Shown piece after piece: positions 45,186 through 56,588 of a stretch of DNA of 64,000 bases. The translations under genes were made by a program, and so were the position numbers. The notes under the pieces are model-generated. The model was not told the DNA's origin and ran no database searches. It saw only the letters and a list, made by a program, of their open reading frames with translations. Origin of the DNA: Bactericera cockerelli (lineage: Eukaryota > Arthropoda > Insecta > Hemiptera > Triozidae); the NCBI GenBank assembly GCA_024516035.1, contig CM044956.1, forward strand, positions 10,904,176 through 10,968,175. The letters run 5' to 3'. Position 1 is the first letter of the stretch, and each line of letters opens with the position of its first letter.

Positions 45186-45512
45186 ACTAACTAAAAAAAC
45201 ATGGTTGGCCAATGTCCATGGGTTAAGAGTTCATTACTCCTCTGATTTTAAGGACAAAACGATACCTATATTTTAAAATAAGCTTCCATCAGAAAAATTG
45301 ATACGTCTGGGTAGAAAACAATAATGTTTTGTCCACTATACAAAAGAAATAAAAATGGTTCGCAAATAATGTAAAAAGCTTCTATTATAAAAGATATGCA
45401 CCATTATTATACTAACGAGACATGCATGTATGTATTGTCTACCTATAAGGGTGTATTGGTAGAATGTAATATAATTTAAATGTGAATGCAAATGTAAATG
45501 TAATACTCTGTC

Positions 45513-45685
45513 TCTCCCGGTAGCTAAGTGGTAAAGACGGCACTCTGTGAATCCAGAGATTCCAGAATTCCGTGGGTTATCCTCCCATTTGGTATTTTTA
45601 ACACAAATAATACGACTTCGGCTTACTGCTGGTCCTAATCGGACAGTATAAGTAAGGCAACATTGTTATTATTATAATATTGTAA
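45513..45685 (+). mobile_element. SINE family B with internal deletion
   Basis: Head CTCCCGGTAGCTAAGTGGTA. The B box is lost ('ccgtgggttatcctccc' joins head to body). The tail is 'gtataagtaaggcaac' and (ATT)n. Confidence 0.75.
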
Positions 45686-46164
45686 GTAAAGATATACCTA
45701 ATATACTCTTGTATACATAAGAACATTAGGTACCAATGTATTATAAAATTATGCTGCATAAATTGTAATAACAAAAAGTCCACTATACTTTTTACTATAC
45801 AGAAATAAGAAAGAAAAAAGTATAGATAATATAAATTTACAAAATTTATACTATAAACTATATTTTTACCTATATAAATACTATTACTATGTTTAATAAG
45901 TCCAACAAATGGCATTGTTATCGTATTGGTTTCATATTGGAAAGCTTTTCCCAGACTCAATCCCCCCCCCCCTCCCCCTCCCCTTTCAGTGTCGTCATAA
46001 GAGTATTTATTTTTTGTTGTTGATGAAAAAGTCCCCCCCCCCGGTTCTTCGACCACAGTAACCCAACTTTACGCTGGAAAGTTATGAACTTTCACCCCGT
46101 CTCGTCCTATTGTATTTTTCGTCTTCAATCAAGAGAACTGCTCCTCTGAGAAAACTAGACAAAG

Positions 46165-46174
46165 GAAGAGGGAT

Positions 46175-46208
<34 letters not shown>

Positions 46209-47130
46209 ACTTTGGGAATAAAGAGAATGAGAGAAAAAAGGATAAAGAGAAGAGAAGTATAGAGACAGAGAGGTAGGAAGGGAGAGAGAGGAAGAGAGGG
46301 AGAAAGAGAGGGGAGAGAAGAACTTTGGGAATAAAGAGAATGAGAGAAAGTAGAAAAAAGAGAAGAGAAGTATAGAGACAGAGAGTTAGAGAGGGAGAGA
46401 GAGAAACATAGGAAATAAAAAGAACAAGAGAAAGAGAAGATAAATATAGTGACAGAAAGTTATGGAGGTAGAGAAAGAGAGAGAGAGAGAGAGAAAGAAA
46501 GAGGGGAGAGAAGAACTTTGGAAATAAAGAGAATGAGAGAAAGGAGGAAGAGAAATATAGAGACAGAAAGTTAGGGAGGGAGAGAGAGGAACATGGGAAA
46601 TAAATAGAACAAGAGAAAGAGAAGATAAATATAGAAATAGAAAGTTAGGGAGGGAGACAAAGAGCGAGAGAGGGGAGAGAGGGCAGAGAAGAACTCTGGA
46701 AATAAAGAGAATGAGAGAAAGAAGGAAAAAGAGAAGAGAAGTATAGAGACAGATAGTTAGGGAGGGAGAGAGAGAGAGAGAGAGATAGAGAGGGGTAAGA
46801 AGAACTTTAGAAATAAAGAGAACGAGAGAAAGAAGGAAGAAGAGAAGAGAAGTATAGAGACACAATGTTAGGGAGGGAGAGAGAGGAACATAGAAAATAA
46901 AAAGAACAATATAAATATAGAGACAGAAAAAAGTTATGGAGGGAGACAGAGAGAGAGAGAGAGAGAGAAAGAGAGGGGAGAGAAGAACTTTGGAAATAAA
47001 GAGAATGAGAGAAACAGTAGAGAAATATAGAGACAGAAAGTTATGGAGGGAGAGAGAGAGAGAGAGAGACAGAGACAGAGAGAAGAAAAAAAGAGACAGG
47101 GAGGAGAAAAAGAGCTGGAGAAATTTTCAA
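46165..47130. repeat. GA-rich minisatellite, about 100-190 bp units
   Basis: The word GAAGAACTTTGGGAATAAAG or variants recurs near 46205, 46318, 46510, 46688, 46799 and 46984, separated by (GA)n and 'gtatagagacagaaagttag' blocks. Purines are on the plus strand. Open frames are compositional. Confidence 0.85.
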
Positions 47131-47209
47131 TCAAGCATTTTATTGTTTTGGTCAAAGGTAGCCGGAATGAATGTAAGCCTTCGCTAAACCTTTGTATGAC
47201 CTCCATCCT

Positions 47210-47325
47210 TCTCTACCACCCTTTTTCTCTCCCTCTCATATCTTTCTCTCTCCTTTTCTCCCTCCCTCTCATATCTTTCTCTCTCCTTTTCTCAAACCCC
47301 TCCCCCCCCCCCCCCCCCCACAGTT
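47210..47325. repeat. CT-rich tract ending in a C run
   Basis: Two copies of 'ctccctctcatatctttctc' and a C17-type run near 47304-47320. Confidence 0.8.
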
Positions 47326-47369
47326 GGTCACAACTCCCTCATGACTCATTGTTATGAAAAAAGGTTACC

Positions 47370-47925
47370 CCTTACTTAACAAGATGGATGTAGGCGCGCA
47401 AGAAGAGAGAATATTCAGAGCCCACTCTGCTGCCTCGGATGAAAACATATTTTTGTAATAATAAAAACTAAAATCCCCAGTGGCGGGAAATGGGGGGCAA
47501 AAGTTTGTCCTTTGCTTTTGAAATAAATTGCCTACTCGTACAGATTTGCTTTTGAAATGTTTTAAATTGGCTTTCATTGAAGATTGGCTTTGCTCTGAAT
47601 AGGTTTTGATATTATTTATATTTTCTTTATTTTTTAATATATTTTCTTTATAAAAAAGTAAAAGATTTCATCTTTTTTTATTGGTTTTGGATTCATAATC
47701 GTATACAATAGGTGCGCTTGGAAACATAATTACCTAAATTAGTAATACTCATTGAATGTTTTATTTTAATAAGAATTTTATTTTAATAAGAAAGTAAGTA
47801 CTTAAATATTTTTTGTAAAACTGTAGTTTTCATTATAGATACATCAGTTGTGAACTGGGTTTGACAGTTACTCATAAAAAAATAATCATGTATTAATTGG
47901 TGAATACATAGATGTTGTTTAAAGC
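47370..47925. other. AT-rich, no gene seen
   Basis: Nothing recognised beyond poly(T)/(TAATTT) runs. Confidence 0.45.
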
Positions 47926-47934
47926 AGGCCACAC

Positions 47935-48010
47935 CCGCTCATGCATGCATGACAGTCATACCTGTTCATGCATGCTTGACAGTTACACCTGTTCACGCAT
48001 GCCATGTATG
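47935..48010. repeat. Short tandem repeat, about 28 bp, 2-3 copies
   Basis: 'ctcatgcatgcatgacagt', 'ttcatgcatgcttgacagt' and 'ttcacgcatgccatg' follow in register, rich in the self-complementary word GCATGC. Confidence 0.65.
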
Positions 48011-48122
48011 CATGTACGTGTGTGACCTGCTTAAGTATATATAAACGCGAAATACACTGACTGCCTGATTGACTCATTCACTGACCTATCATGACCTATG
48101 TATCCCAATGTCTAGCAATATA

Positions 48123-48250
48123 TTGACATGACAAGTTATCCTCCCATTTAGGATTTTTACCGCATAATAATATGTCTTGGACTTACTGCTGGAATAATGG
48201 GAGTTAATAGTCCTAATCGGGCAGTATAAATAAGGCGATATTATTATATT
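48123..48250 (+). mobile_element. SINE family B, 5' truncated
   Basis: Starts at 'tgacatgacaagttatcctc', and keeps the body and the tail 'ataaggcgatattattata'. No head. Confidence 0.75.
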
Positions 48251-48399
48251 ATTTTCAACAATAGATGTACAGAAAAAATTTTCCGTCAAAGCTGTGTACA
48301 CTATAAATAAGGCCATAGTATTATTAGAATATCCATGTCCATCATATAGCCACTGAAGTATAACAGTGGAAGTCACGTGTCGGACATTCATTTTATTTT

Positions 48400-49020
48400 C
48401 ATTCCTTTTTTCCATCATCAGATCCTCCTCTTTATACACCCCCACCTCCTTTATTATCATATCCCATTTAAACCCCCCCCCCCGCAATCATCTAGTCCTC
48501 CTTATATGTATATCCTCTCCCCCCTCTTAATCATCATTTCCTATTAACCCCTCCTCCCCCCCTGCCCTACAATCATCATGACTGTCCTCTCTTTTATATG
48601 TTGTCCCCCACCCCCTATTTATCATATCATATGTACCCCCTCCCCCCACAATCATCTAGGCCTCTTTATATGTATATCCTCTCCCCCCTCTTTATTATCA
48701 TTTCCTATCCCCCCCCCCCCAATAATCTAGTCCTCTTTATATGTATATCCTCTCCCACCCCTTCATTATCAAATCCCGTTTAACGCCTCCCCCCTCCCCT
48801 ACAGAGGCCTACAGTCACCATGACTGTCCTAGTTTTAAGTATGTTATCCCCCAACCCTTATTTATCATATCCTATTTAACTCTTTCCCCATTGCAATTAT
48901 CATGTCCTCTTTAGCCCCCCCCCCTCCCCCCCTCCCTTCCTCATCCATGAAGAAATCCTCTTTGTATACCCCTCCGCTCATCCTTAACGCCCCCTTCTTC
49001 CCTTCCTTCAATTAAACCAT
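48400..49020. repeat. C-rich degenerate minisatellite, about 75-120 bp unit
   Basis: 'tagtcctctttatatgtata' and 'tcctctccccctc...attatcatttcctat' recur 5-6 times from 48485 on, with C runs of 7-13. Strong C over G bias on the plus strand. Confidence 0.75.
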
Positions 49021-49340
49021 CCTTTGTCTTTTTAAAAGTACTTAATGTAGCGACCTACATAAATATGCGTATGTCTATAGAAAAACTCATTAAAAATCAG
49101 TAGAAATATTTGTGCGACTGCCCGTTATTTATTCAATTATGCAATGCGCCTTGTAAGCTGTAAATTCAATACCCTATTCTTGTAGACTGGACTAGTGAAA
49201 AAAGAAAATTCAATATATTTATTTTAATCAAAACTACAAGAATATAAGATACATATACAATGTTCCTAGTTATTTAATTAATAACTTGGTTGAACGAGAG
49301 TTACGCATTACCTAAGTTAGAGCCAACCGCATTACCTAAG

Positions 49341-49473
49341 TTAGAGTATTTATGAACAGCGAATTTTGTCTGAGCAATGTCTCAAGCAAGGTGATCGGCC
49401 AATAATATTAGAGGAAATCATGCTTCAGACCATACTCAAACGGCGTTTTTTGTTCATAAATACGGCTGTAAGT
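49341..49473. mobile_element. Imperfect palindromic MITE, relative of 154-282
   Basis: Left arm 'gtatttatgaacagcgaatt' with 'ctgagcaatgtctcaagcaa', right arm ending 'tgttcataaatacggctgt'. The loop 'aataatattagaggaaatca' is nearly that of the copy at 154-282. More mismatches, so older. Confidence 0.65.
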
Positions 49474-49859
49474 TACATTAGGCCTCACCAAGACCGTAGG
49501 CCAAAACCTTACCCAATGTAGAATTTCCATACTAGTTTAGTCTAGGTGACTATGATAATCCGTTTTCACTAATTCTTTTTAATTTATCTGTTAATTAATT
49601 AACAGGACAGTATAAATGCCAGAACATGTTTCTTCTAACACGAACAAAACATTAAAATTTGATAGTGAGTTTTAGGGATCAGGAGAGTCTAGTTCGTCCA
49701 GAGATGTTAACAGCTGAATTCCGATGAAAATACTTTTTATACAATTACTAATAATAAAAAATAAAAATAAATTTCAAAATTATTTCATCGATCTATCTTG
49801 CTATGTCTATTTGATAAGAAGAAAGCGGAAGAAATGTCAATATACTGGTTATGTCTATA

Positions 49860-50425
49860 CTATCGCGTTAGTGGGCTAGTAATAAAATGCATAAGCTCAT
49901 CATTGAAATGTTGCAAGTCCATACAAGCAGAAAAAATAGCTACTTGTCTCGTGCAGACAGCGTAAACTTGCATTACCTGGATTATTACTTTGCAATCTTG
50001 AGGAGGTAATTCACGTTGCATATGAACAAACATCAAACTAGCAAACTGTAGAGCTTTTGTGAGTTCTTTCGAGCGGAATAAATGCTTGCTTTCTTAACAT
50101 GCCAGCTAATGCTCGAATGCATGGCGTATAGAAAACGGAAAGCCAAAGAGACTTTCTGCAAAGAGCATCGCGGTCTTGTGGTAACGCTTTCTTCTGGCGG
50201 AACATGGGAGCGTGGTGATGCAATTCTAAAGAGAAATGTTCTAGTTTGTAAATATTGGAATTTTCTCTCCATTGAGTAGAAACCTACAAGTATTGGAACA
50301 GCTTCCAGCCATTGCATCTTCCGCTTTGAAGCGTCTTTTGTAGTTGATTGTGGTTTTACGTTATTTCTCTGTTGATGACAAACGAAGTATGTCAAGTCGA
50401 TGTCAAAGGAAAACCACGCTGTCAA
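49860..50425 (-). pseudogene. Unrecognised coding-like stretch, frame-broken
   Basis: On the minus strand, 50425-50033 is open for 130 codons and 50223-50038 for 61 codons. A third frame, open from about 50093 to the stop at 49860, reads like a protein C-terminus: QFASLMFVHMQRELPPQD, then YAVCTRQVAIFSACMDL and FNDELMHFITSPL. Its residue mix (amphipathic helices, few low-complexity runs) differs from the chance ORFs around it. It could be a decayed gene, a last exon with an acceptor near 50090, or chance. I recognise no domain. Confidence 0.25.
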
Positions 50426-50429
50426 CTTT

Positions 50430-51260
50430 ACTGAAGTAAGGAATGATCAATAATGTAGGTTACAAAAGAAGGTATCTCAATGCTCAATGTTGAACAGATA
50501 TATTTATCAATGTTGAATTGATGAATAGGTGGTGCTTTACCAAACAGTTGACAAAAACAGAGAAGTGAGAAGTTGTTAGTAGATGTATACATGTACTGTA
50601 TTGTACTCAAATAAATAAAGTAGTAGTTCTGCGAACTGTAAACCTCTGACAGATTCTACTATTGAATTATAAATGTCGTATCAATCACAAGGACATCGCG
50701 ACACCTTTAATTTGTTATATCACTCGATGGGTTTTAATTAAAAAATGTCGATTTTTTACAATAGTGCAGCACTCTTAGCTTTCACGATTACAAAATTTCA
50801 CTACATAAATTAACTATTTCTTTTAAAACACAAAATTTCAAAAGCATTACTTTATTCAATAAAATTGAAATAAAAATATATATTCAATTTTCACATAAAC
50901 GGCCCCTATGCGGCAACGAGTGGCTTAAATAGGCCCAAAAACATTAGGAAAAAAATTAGGACCCCGATTTTAACCTGTATACTAAATTTCAACAATTTTG
51001 AAGAATCCAGTCGAGAGTGATCGCGGAACAGACAAACAGACAAGACAGAGAAACGAAAGCCAAATTGTCTAGTACCCAAGATAAAACAGAACATCAGAAA
51101 CGAGCACAGTGAGGTCGCTTCGCTCCCTCACTATGTTTGGTTAATTTTATTATAAGTATAAGTATAAGTATAAGTAGTGCTTTATTTAGACTGTCAGCGC
51201 AGGACAGGTAGTCCCATTATGCCAACATTATAGTTAGGAGTACATCTACAATATAAGAAA
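50430..51260. other. Non-genic; a second 'acagacaaacag' motif
   Basis: 50955-51070 has 'aaatttcaacaattttgaag', 'agtcgagagtgatcgcgg' and 'acagacaaacagacaagac', the same style as the elements at 51265 and 56589 but not the same sequence. Confidence 0.4.
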
Positions 51261-51264
51261 AAAA

Positions 51265-51809
51265 CACTGCCAATTATGGACACAATACTTCCTCCTGATT
51301 GTTTCACATTATGTACACGTGCGAATTTTGAGTTTTTATACTAAATTACTTGTATCTCCGAAACGGCTGAACCGATTTTCTTCAAATTTGTTTTATATGG
51401 TAGAAAACCGTTTTTTCTACATTCTAGATTCTACAAAAAATTCTGTATCGGCAAGTCGTGGTTCTTATTTTTTGACTTTATTGTCCAAAATTTCGGATTT
51501 TCTTAAATAACAGAGTCAAATTATAATTAATTAAAAAGAAAATATGAAAAGTCTGTGTAAAACAATAATATGCATATACATACAAAATTTCATCAAAATC
51601 GGATGTACCGTTCACAAGATATAAATTATAAACATTTAAGTAAAAAGTTAGTGGTCAGCGCGCATGGTCTCTTTCACCCAGAGCCGCTAGTACAAATTCG
51701 ATGAATTTAAAATGGGACCATCTACAGAATGTCTCCTAGATGTGTACAAAATTTCATCAAAATCGGTCGAGTAGTTTCCGAGATTTGCGCGTTACAAGGA
51801 ATCGTTTTA

Positions 51810-51843
<34 letters not shown>

Positions 51844-52060
51844 CGACAGACCGACAGACGGACACAAAACCAAATTTGCTCAGGACGTTATGAAACGTCC
51901 AGAAATATGAAAAAAATTGAAATCGGAGCAAAAAAATATTTTTTTTTACAAAAACGAACACAATACTTCCGATTTCTAATATTAGAAATTTCTCGGAAGT
52001 AAAATGACAAAAACGAACACAATACATCTGATTTCTAATATTAGAAATTTATCGGAAGTA
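51265..52060 (+). mobile_element. 'cagacagac' element, longest copy
   Basis: Starts 'cactgccaattatggacac'. The interior has 'tatctccgaaacggctgaac', 'caaaatcggatgtaccgttc' and 'tttcatcaaaatcggtcgag', a (CAGA)n/(CCGACAGA) tract at 51811-51862, and ends with 'aaatttatcggaagta'. The last ~60 bp are duplicated in tandem (51950-52060). No ORF, no clear inverted ends. Two other copies lie in the window. Confidence 0.65.
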
Positions 52061-52084
52061 GTATCTAGGAAAGTGAATGAAAGA

Positions 52085-52117
52085 AAAGAGTAAGACTGTA
52101 AGAGAGAGAGAGAGAAG

Positions 52118-52170
<53 letters not shown>
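52085..52170. repeat. GA microsatellite
   Basis: Near-perfect (GA)n, about 50 bp at its core. Confidence 0.85.
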
Positions 52171-52172
<2 letters not shown>

Positions 52173-52424
52173 AAACAGAGAAGGAGAAAGAGAAAAAGAT
52201 GAGAGAGAAAGAACAGGATCAACGTTAAGAGAGAGAAAAAAAAGATTATGAAAAAAAGCTATTTTTCCAAGAACGAAGAAGAAGAAAAAAGCAGATGGGC
52301 CTCATGTGCATGCATTATGAATTTAATATTCACAAAAAAGGAGGGGACGGAACCATTATAAACGGTTTTGAGGATCTTTCCATTTCCACTCAGCTCGTCC
52401 TTAATGTAGAGTTCATGACTGGAA

Positions 52425-53640
52425 TAGCAATGCAAATATCATCAGGAGAATACAGGGTGGTATGTTATTGTAAATATCATCAGGAGGATAGAGGGTTGTA
52501 TGTCATTGTAAATATCATAAGGAGAATACAGGGTGGTATGTTATTGTAAATATCATCAGGAGAATACAGGATGGTATGTTATTGTAAATATCATCAGGAG
52601 AATACAGGATGGTATGTCATTGTAAATATCATAAGGAGAATACAGGGTGGTATGTTATTGTAAATATCATCAGGAGAATAGAGGGTGGATTGTTATTGTA
52701 AATATCATCAGGAGAATACAGGGTGGTATGTTATTGTAAATATCATAAGGATAATACAGGGTGGTATGTTATGTAAATATCATAAGGAGAATAGAGATTG
52801 GATTGTTATTGTAAATATCATCAGGAGAATACAGGGTGGTATGTTATTGTAAATATCATAAGGAGAATACAGGGTGGTATGTTATTGTAAATATCATCAG
52901 GAGAATAGAGGGTGGATTGTTATTGTAAATATCATCAGGAGAATACAGGGTGGTATGTTATTGTAAATATCATAAGGAGAATACAGGGTGGTATGTTATT
53001 GTAAATATCATAAGGAGAATACAGGGTGGTATGTTATTGTAAATATCATCAGGAGAATAGAGGGTGGATTGTTATTGTAAATATCATCAGGAGAATACAG
53101 GGTGGTATGTTATTGTAAATATCATCAGGAGAATAGAGGGTGGATTGTTATTGTAAATATCATCAGGAGAATACAGGGTGGTATGTTATTGTAAATATCA
53201 TCAGGAGAATAGAGGGTGGTATGTTATTGTAAATATCATCAGGAGGATAGAGGGTTGTATGTCATTGTAAATATCATCAGGAGAATACAGGGTGGTATGT
53301 TATTGTAAATATCATCAGGAGAATACAGGGTGGTAGGTTATTGTAAATATCATCAGGAGAATGATGGTATGTTATTGTAAATATCATCAGAAGAATACAG
53401 GGTGGTATGTTATTGTAAATATCATCAGGAGAATAGAGGGTGGATTGTTATTGTAAATATCATCAGGAGAATACAGGGTGGTATGTTATTGTAAATATCA
53501 TCAGGAGAATGCAGGGTGGAATGTTATTGTAAATATCATCAGGAGAATACAGGGTGGTATGTTATTGTAAATGTCATCAGGAGAATAGAGGGTGGATTGT
53601 TATTGTAAAATATCATCAGGAGAATACTGGGTGGAATCTT
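52425..53640. repeat. 38-bp satellite array, about 32 copies
   Basis: The unit runs TAAATATCATCAGGAGAATA then CAGGGTGGTATGTTATTG. Variants alternate at two places: 'atcatcagg' or 'atcataagg', and 'acagggtggtatg' or 'agagggtggattg'. A block of about 100 bp before the array (52345-52430) is repeated after it (53648-53710 and 53813-53870), where about 100 bp of other sequence splits it. Diverged units continue to about 54020. The period is not a multiple of three, so it is not coding. Confidence 0.9.
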
Positions 53641-54066
53641 ATTAAAGAGAGGACGGAACCATTATAAACTGTTTTGAGGATCTTTCCATCGCCACTCATC
53701 TCGTCCTTAACCCATTAACGCCAGAATTAATTTTTCTCGCATTTTTGTCATTTTAAATGATGTTTATCGGTGGTGATTTCTGACTCGAAATTCATTTGAA
53801 TTTTTAAAATTTTAGAGTTCATGACTGGAATAGCAATGCAAGTATTATTAGGAGACTACAGGGTGGAATCTTACATCAAATATGATCCATGGGATACAGG
53901 TTGGAATTTTATCATAATTTATCAGCAGCCTACAGGATGGATAAAATATTTCAAATATCATCAGTTGAATACAGAGTGGATAAAAATCATTAGTATAATA
54001 CAAGGTGGAATCTCAATTTAAATATCATGGGAAGTAGACTTAACCGTCATTATAAGTTATACGAGT

Positions 54067-54728
54067 TTATAAGTTGTTCAAAGCCCAAACATTGGCACTT
54101 TCCTTGACAATGACACCATTCGGACATGTGTCGGTCTAAGACTGTTCCACACATATGCATCTGCGGAGAAAATGTTGATTCAACTGCAGTTCATGGTCTC
54201 AGTTGCAACAAGATGAGTGGTCGCTATTCCCGTCATCATGAAATCAACATGATAATTAAAAAATCACTACAGAGCATCAACATAAGTTCAAAATTAGAAC
54301 CGAATGGTATGTCAAGGAATGATGGCAAACGTCCGGATGGAGTGACGAATGTTGCCTGGGAACGCGGCCGCACACTAGTGTGGGATGCTACATGTGTAGA
54401 TTCCCTCGCAAAAAGCAACGTTAACAACAGTTTCACACCAGGTTACGCATCAGAGACTGCAGCTAAGAAAAAACACGACAAATACACTGACATCAAAACT
54501 GCACATTATTTCTTGGCATTTGCTGTTGAAACTGTTGGGCCATGGGCAGATGAGACGATAAAGTTCATTGATAAAGTTGGACAGTTGTTAAAAAAAGAAA
54601 CAGGAGACAGTCGAATGAAGAACTTCCTGATACAAAAAAATTCTCTCGCCATACAGAGAGGAAATAGTGCATGTATCTTGGGTACCATTCCAAGTGGTGC
54701 GAAGTTGGAGGAGATATTTTATTTGTAA
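54067..54728 (+). pseudogene. LINE protein C-terminus, R2/R4-like endonuclease domain
   Basis: The 200-codon frame from 54126 shows a C-C-H-C knuckle (CICGENVDSTAVHGLSC), RYSRHHEIN, LEPNG, then GKRPDGVTNVAW and GRTLVWDATCVD, KKKHDKYTD, FAVETVGPW and IQRGNSAC. CCHC followed by RH..N, EP, RPD..D..(K)KY is the order in restriction-like (PD-(D/E)XK) endonucleases that end R2/R4/NeSL-type LINE proteins; that link is my inference. Upstream, GTFLDNDTIRTCVGLRL lies in another frame (54080-54150), so one frameshift has broken the copy. The frame before the ATG at 54126 has a stop at 54111, so that ATG is not a real start. Confidence 0.65.
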
Positions 54729-54769
54729 AAGAAATAAAAATAGATCTGATTCGAAAAAAAAAAAAAAAA
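54067..54769 (+). mobile_element. 5'-truncated LINE with poly(A) and 13-bp target duplication
   Basis: AAGTTATACGAGT flanks the segment (54054-54066 and 54770-54782), with an A18-type tail just before the second copy. That is the mark of target-primed reverse transcription. Only the last ~700 bp of the element were copied. Confidence 0.85.
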
Positions 54770-54789
54770 AAGTTATACGAGTACATGTT

Positions 54790-55485
54790 ATTTTCTTTAT
54801 TAAAATTAGTAATAATAACCGATCTTTTGATCTGGAAGTCAGTCGGTGGTAATTTCTTTGAGTAATTTGTGAAATCACTGCATTGCGATAAACTCTTATA
54901 ACTATTTTTCTAACTCTTTTTTTTCTAATAAAAAAATATCGTCAAGAAATCAGAGATGAACAAAAATCTAGTTTAGAAGTTTTGATGTCTTGTGACATGA
55001 TTTTGGTGTACTTTTCTCTTATTTATTTACATACTCTTTCACTGTATCTGTTTCTTTATTTCTCTTTCTCTAGTTCTCTTTCTCTTTAACTTCCTCTCTC
55101 TCTCTTTCTCTCATTCACCTCATATCTCGCTTTCTCTCATTCCAGTCAGATCATTTTGGACATAAACAAGATATAGAAAGAAGGAGAGTAATATAAAGAT
55201 CTGATAGATGAACTTCATCTTGAAAGCTATAAGCTGGATTGGAATGAAAAGAAAACGAGGAAATAGGGAGAGGAGGGCGGAAGAAAAAAGGGAATGTGGA
55301 AGATAGAAGAGAGATGGGAAGAAATCAGATGATAGAGAGAAAAAAGGGAAGAAATCGAAAGAGAGAGAGATCTAGAGAAGTAAGGGAATAAATTGATAGT
55401 AGCAGAGGCAGAAAGGGGTGAGAGAGAGAGAGAGGGAGAGATAGAGATGGAAAAGAAAGAAATATAGACGGATTCCCGGCGCTGA
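54790..55485. other. Non-genic with CT and GA tracts
   Basis: CT-rich at 55040-55140, GA-rich at 55235-55450. No gene. Confidence 0.6.
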
Positions 55486-55549
55486 TGCTGTTCCAAAATT
55501 CCCATGTTTACTTTATAGGTGATACGTGCGTGAGAAAATATCGAAGGGA

Positions 55550-56370
55550 TAGAGAGCTTTTTCTCTCCCTTTCTCTCTTTTTTTCCCTTCGTATTTCTCC
55601 CCTCCCGTCTACTGCCCTCTCTCTCTCTCTCTTAATAATACCTTTTTCTTTTTTTACCCCTCCTTCTTCTCTTTATTTGCCATCCTATTTCTTCTCTCAT
55701 CTCTTATCACTGATTACCAATACTTTTCATAACACGTCACTAGCACACAAGTGCAGGGCGTTACTTTGTCATTTTTCTCTTGCCCAAACAACATTGATTA
55801 CCCACAACCACAAGTTGCTGAAAAGATGTAAATTGTATCTGAGCGCAACATTTTACCAATTGTTGAAAAAAAAAAAAAAAAAAAAAAATTTCTTCTCTCT
55901 CCTTTCTCTCTCTCTTTTTGTACTTTCCTCTTTCTTTCCCCCCTCCTCTCTCTCACACACATTATTTTACCTTTCTCTGTCTTTCCTTCCTTTTCTCTCC
56001 CCCTTCACCGTCTTTTTCTCTCTCTCTTACTTTTTCTTTCTTTTGAATAGTCAACCCAGAATCATGGACTGAGTGTCATATTTGTTAACAAGAAAAGTAT
56101 AATTAAGTAAGAGTTGAGAACAATCTTACCCCCCCCCCCCCCAAGATATTAAATATTTTATTTTAATCATGTTCTCTTTACTACCCTTAACAAAATGTGT
56201 ATTTCAAAATATGTAAATTGCCTAGCTCCTAGCTGACTCTATCTCTTTCTCTACTTAATCTATCTCTTTTTCTCTCTCTCTTTTTCTCTCTCTCTTTCTT
56301 TCTCTCTCTTTCTCTCTCTCTCTCTCTCCCTCTTTCTCTCTCTCTCTCTCTACTCGCTCTATCTCTACCT
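55550..56370. repeat. Series of CT-rich tracts
   Basis: Pyrimidine blocks at 55550-55690, 55885-56045 and 56240-56365, with an A23-type run at 55865-55887 and a C13-type run at 56130-56142. The 195-codon frame across the first two is an artefact. Confidence 0.8.
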
Positions 56371-56389
56371 TGAGTTATGTGAACTTTAA

Positions 56390-56470
56390 GAGGGGGTTAG
56401 GTGGTAGAAACTACTTTAAGTATTAACCTCGCGTGGTGGTTACCTTCCACTAAAGAGTATTATTATTAAG
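56390..56470 (+). mobile_element. SINE family C tail alone
   Basis: 'gttaggtggtagaaactact', 'ttaagtattaacctcgcgtg' and 'gtggttaccttccactaaag', then (ATT)n. The hairpin core is altered to ACTTTAAGT, still partly self-complementary. Confidence 0.65.
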
Positions 56471-56588
56471 AGGAGGACTACTTTGAAGATATCAGTAGAT
56501 ATTGAAACAGAAGGAAGAAGAAAGCATAGAGGAGAACGCAAGACTTCTAAAGGCATCAGCCAGTCGAGCAAAAAGACAAAACAAGATA

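Noticed and set aside
45598..46056. 152-codon minus-strand ORF
   Set aside because: Overlaps a SINE-B tail, a C run and AT-rich sequence; Y/I/F-rich with no motif.
52425..53640. CRISPR-like array
   Set aside because: Units follow head to tail with no unique spacers; eukaryotic context; satellite DNA.
55485..56072. 195-codon plus-strand ORF
   Set aside because: Two CT tracts plus a poly(A) run read through; low complexity.
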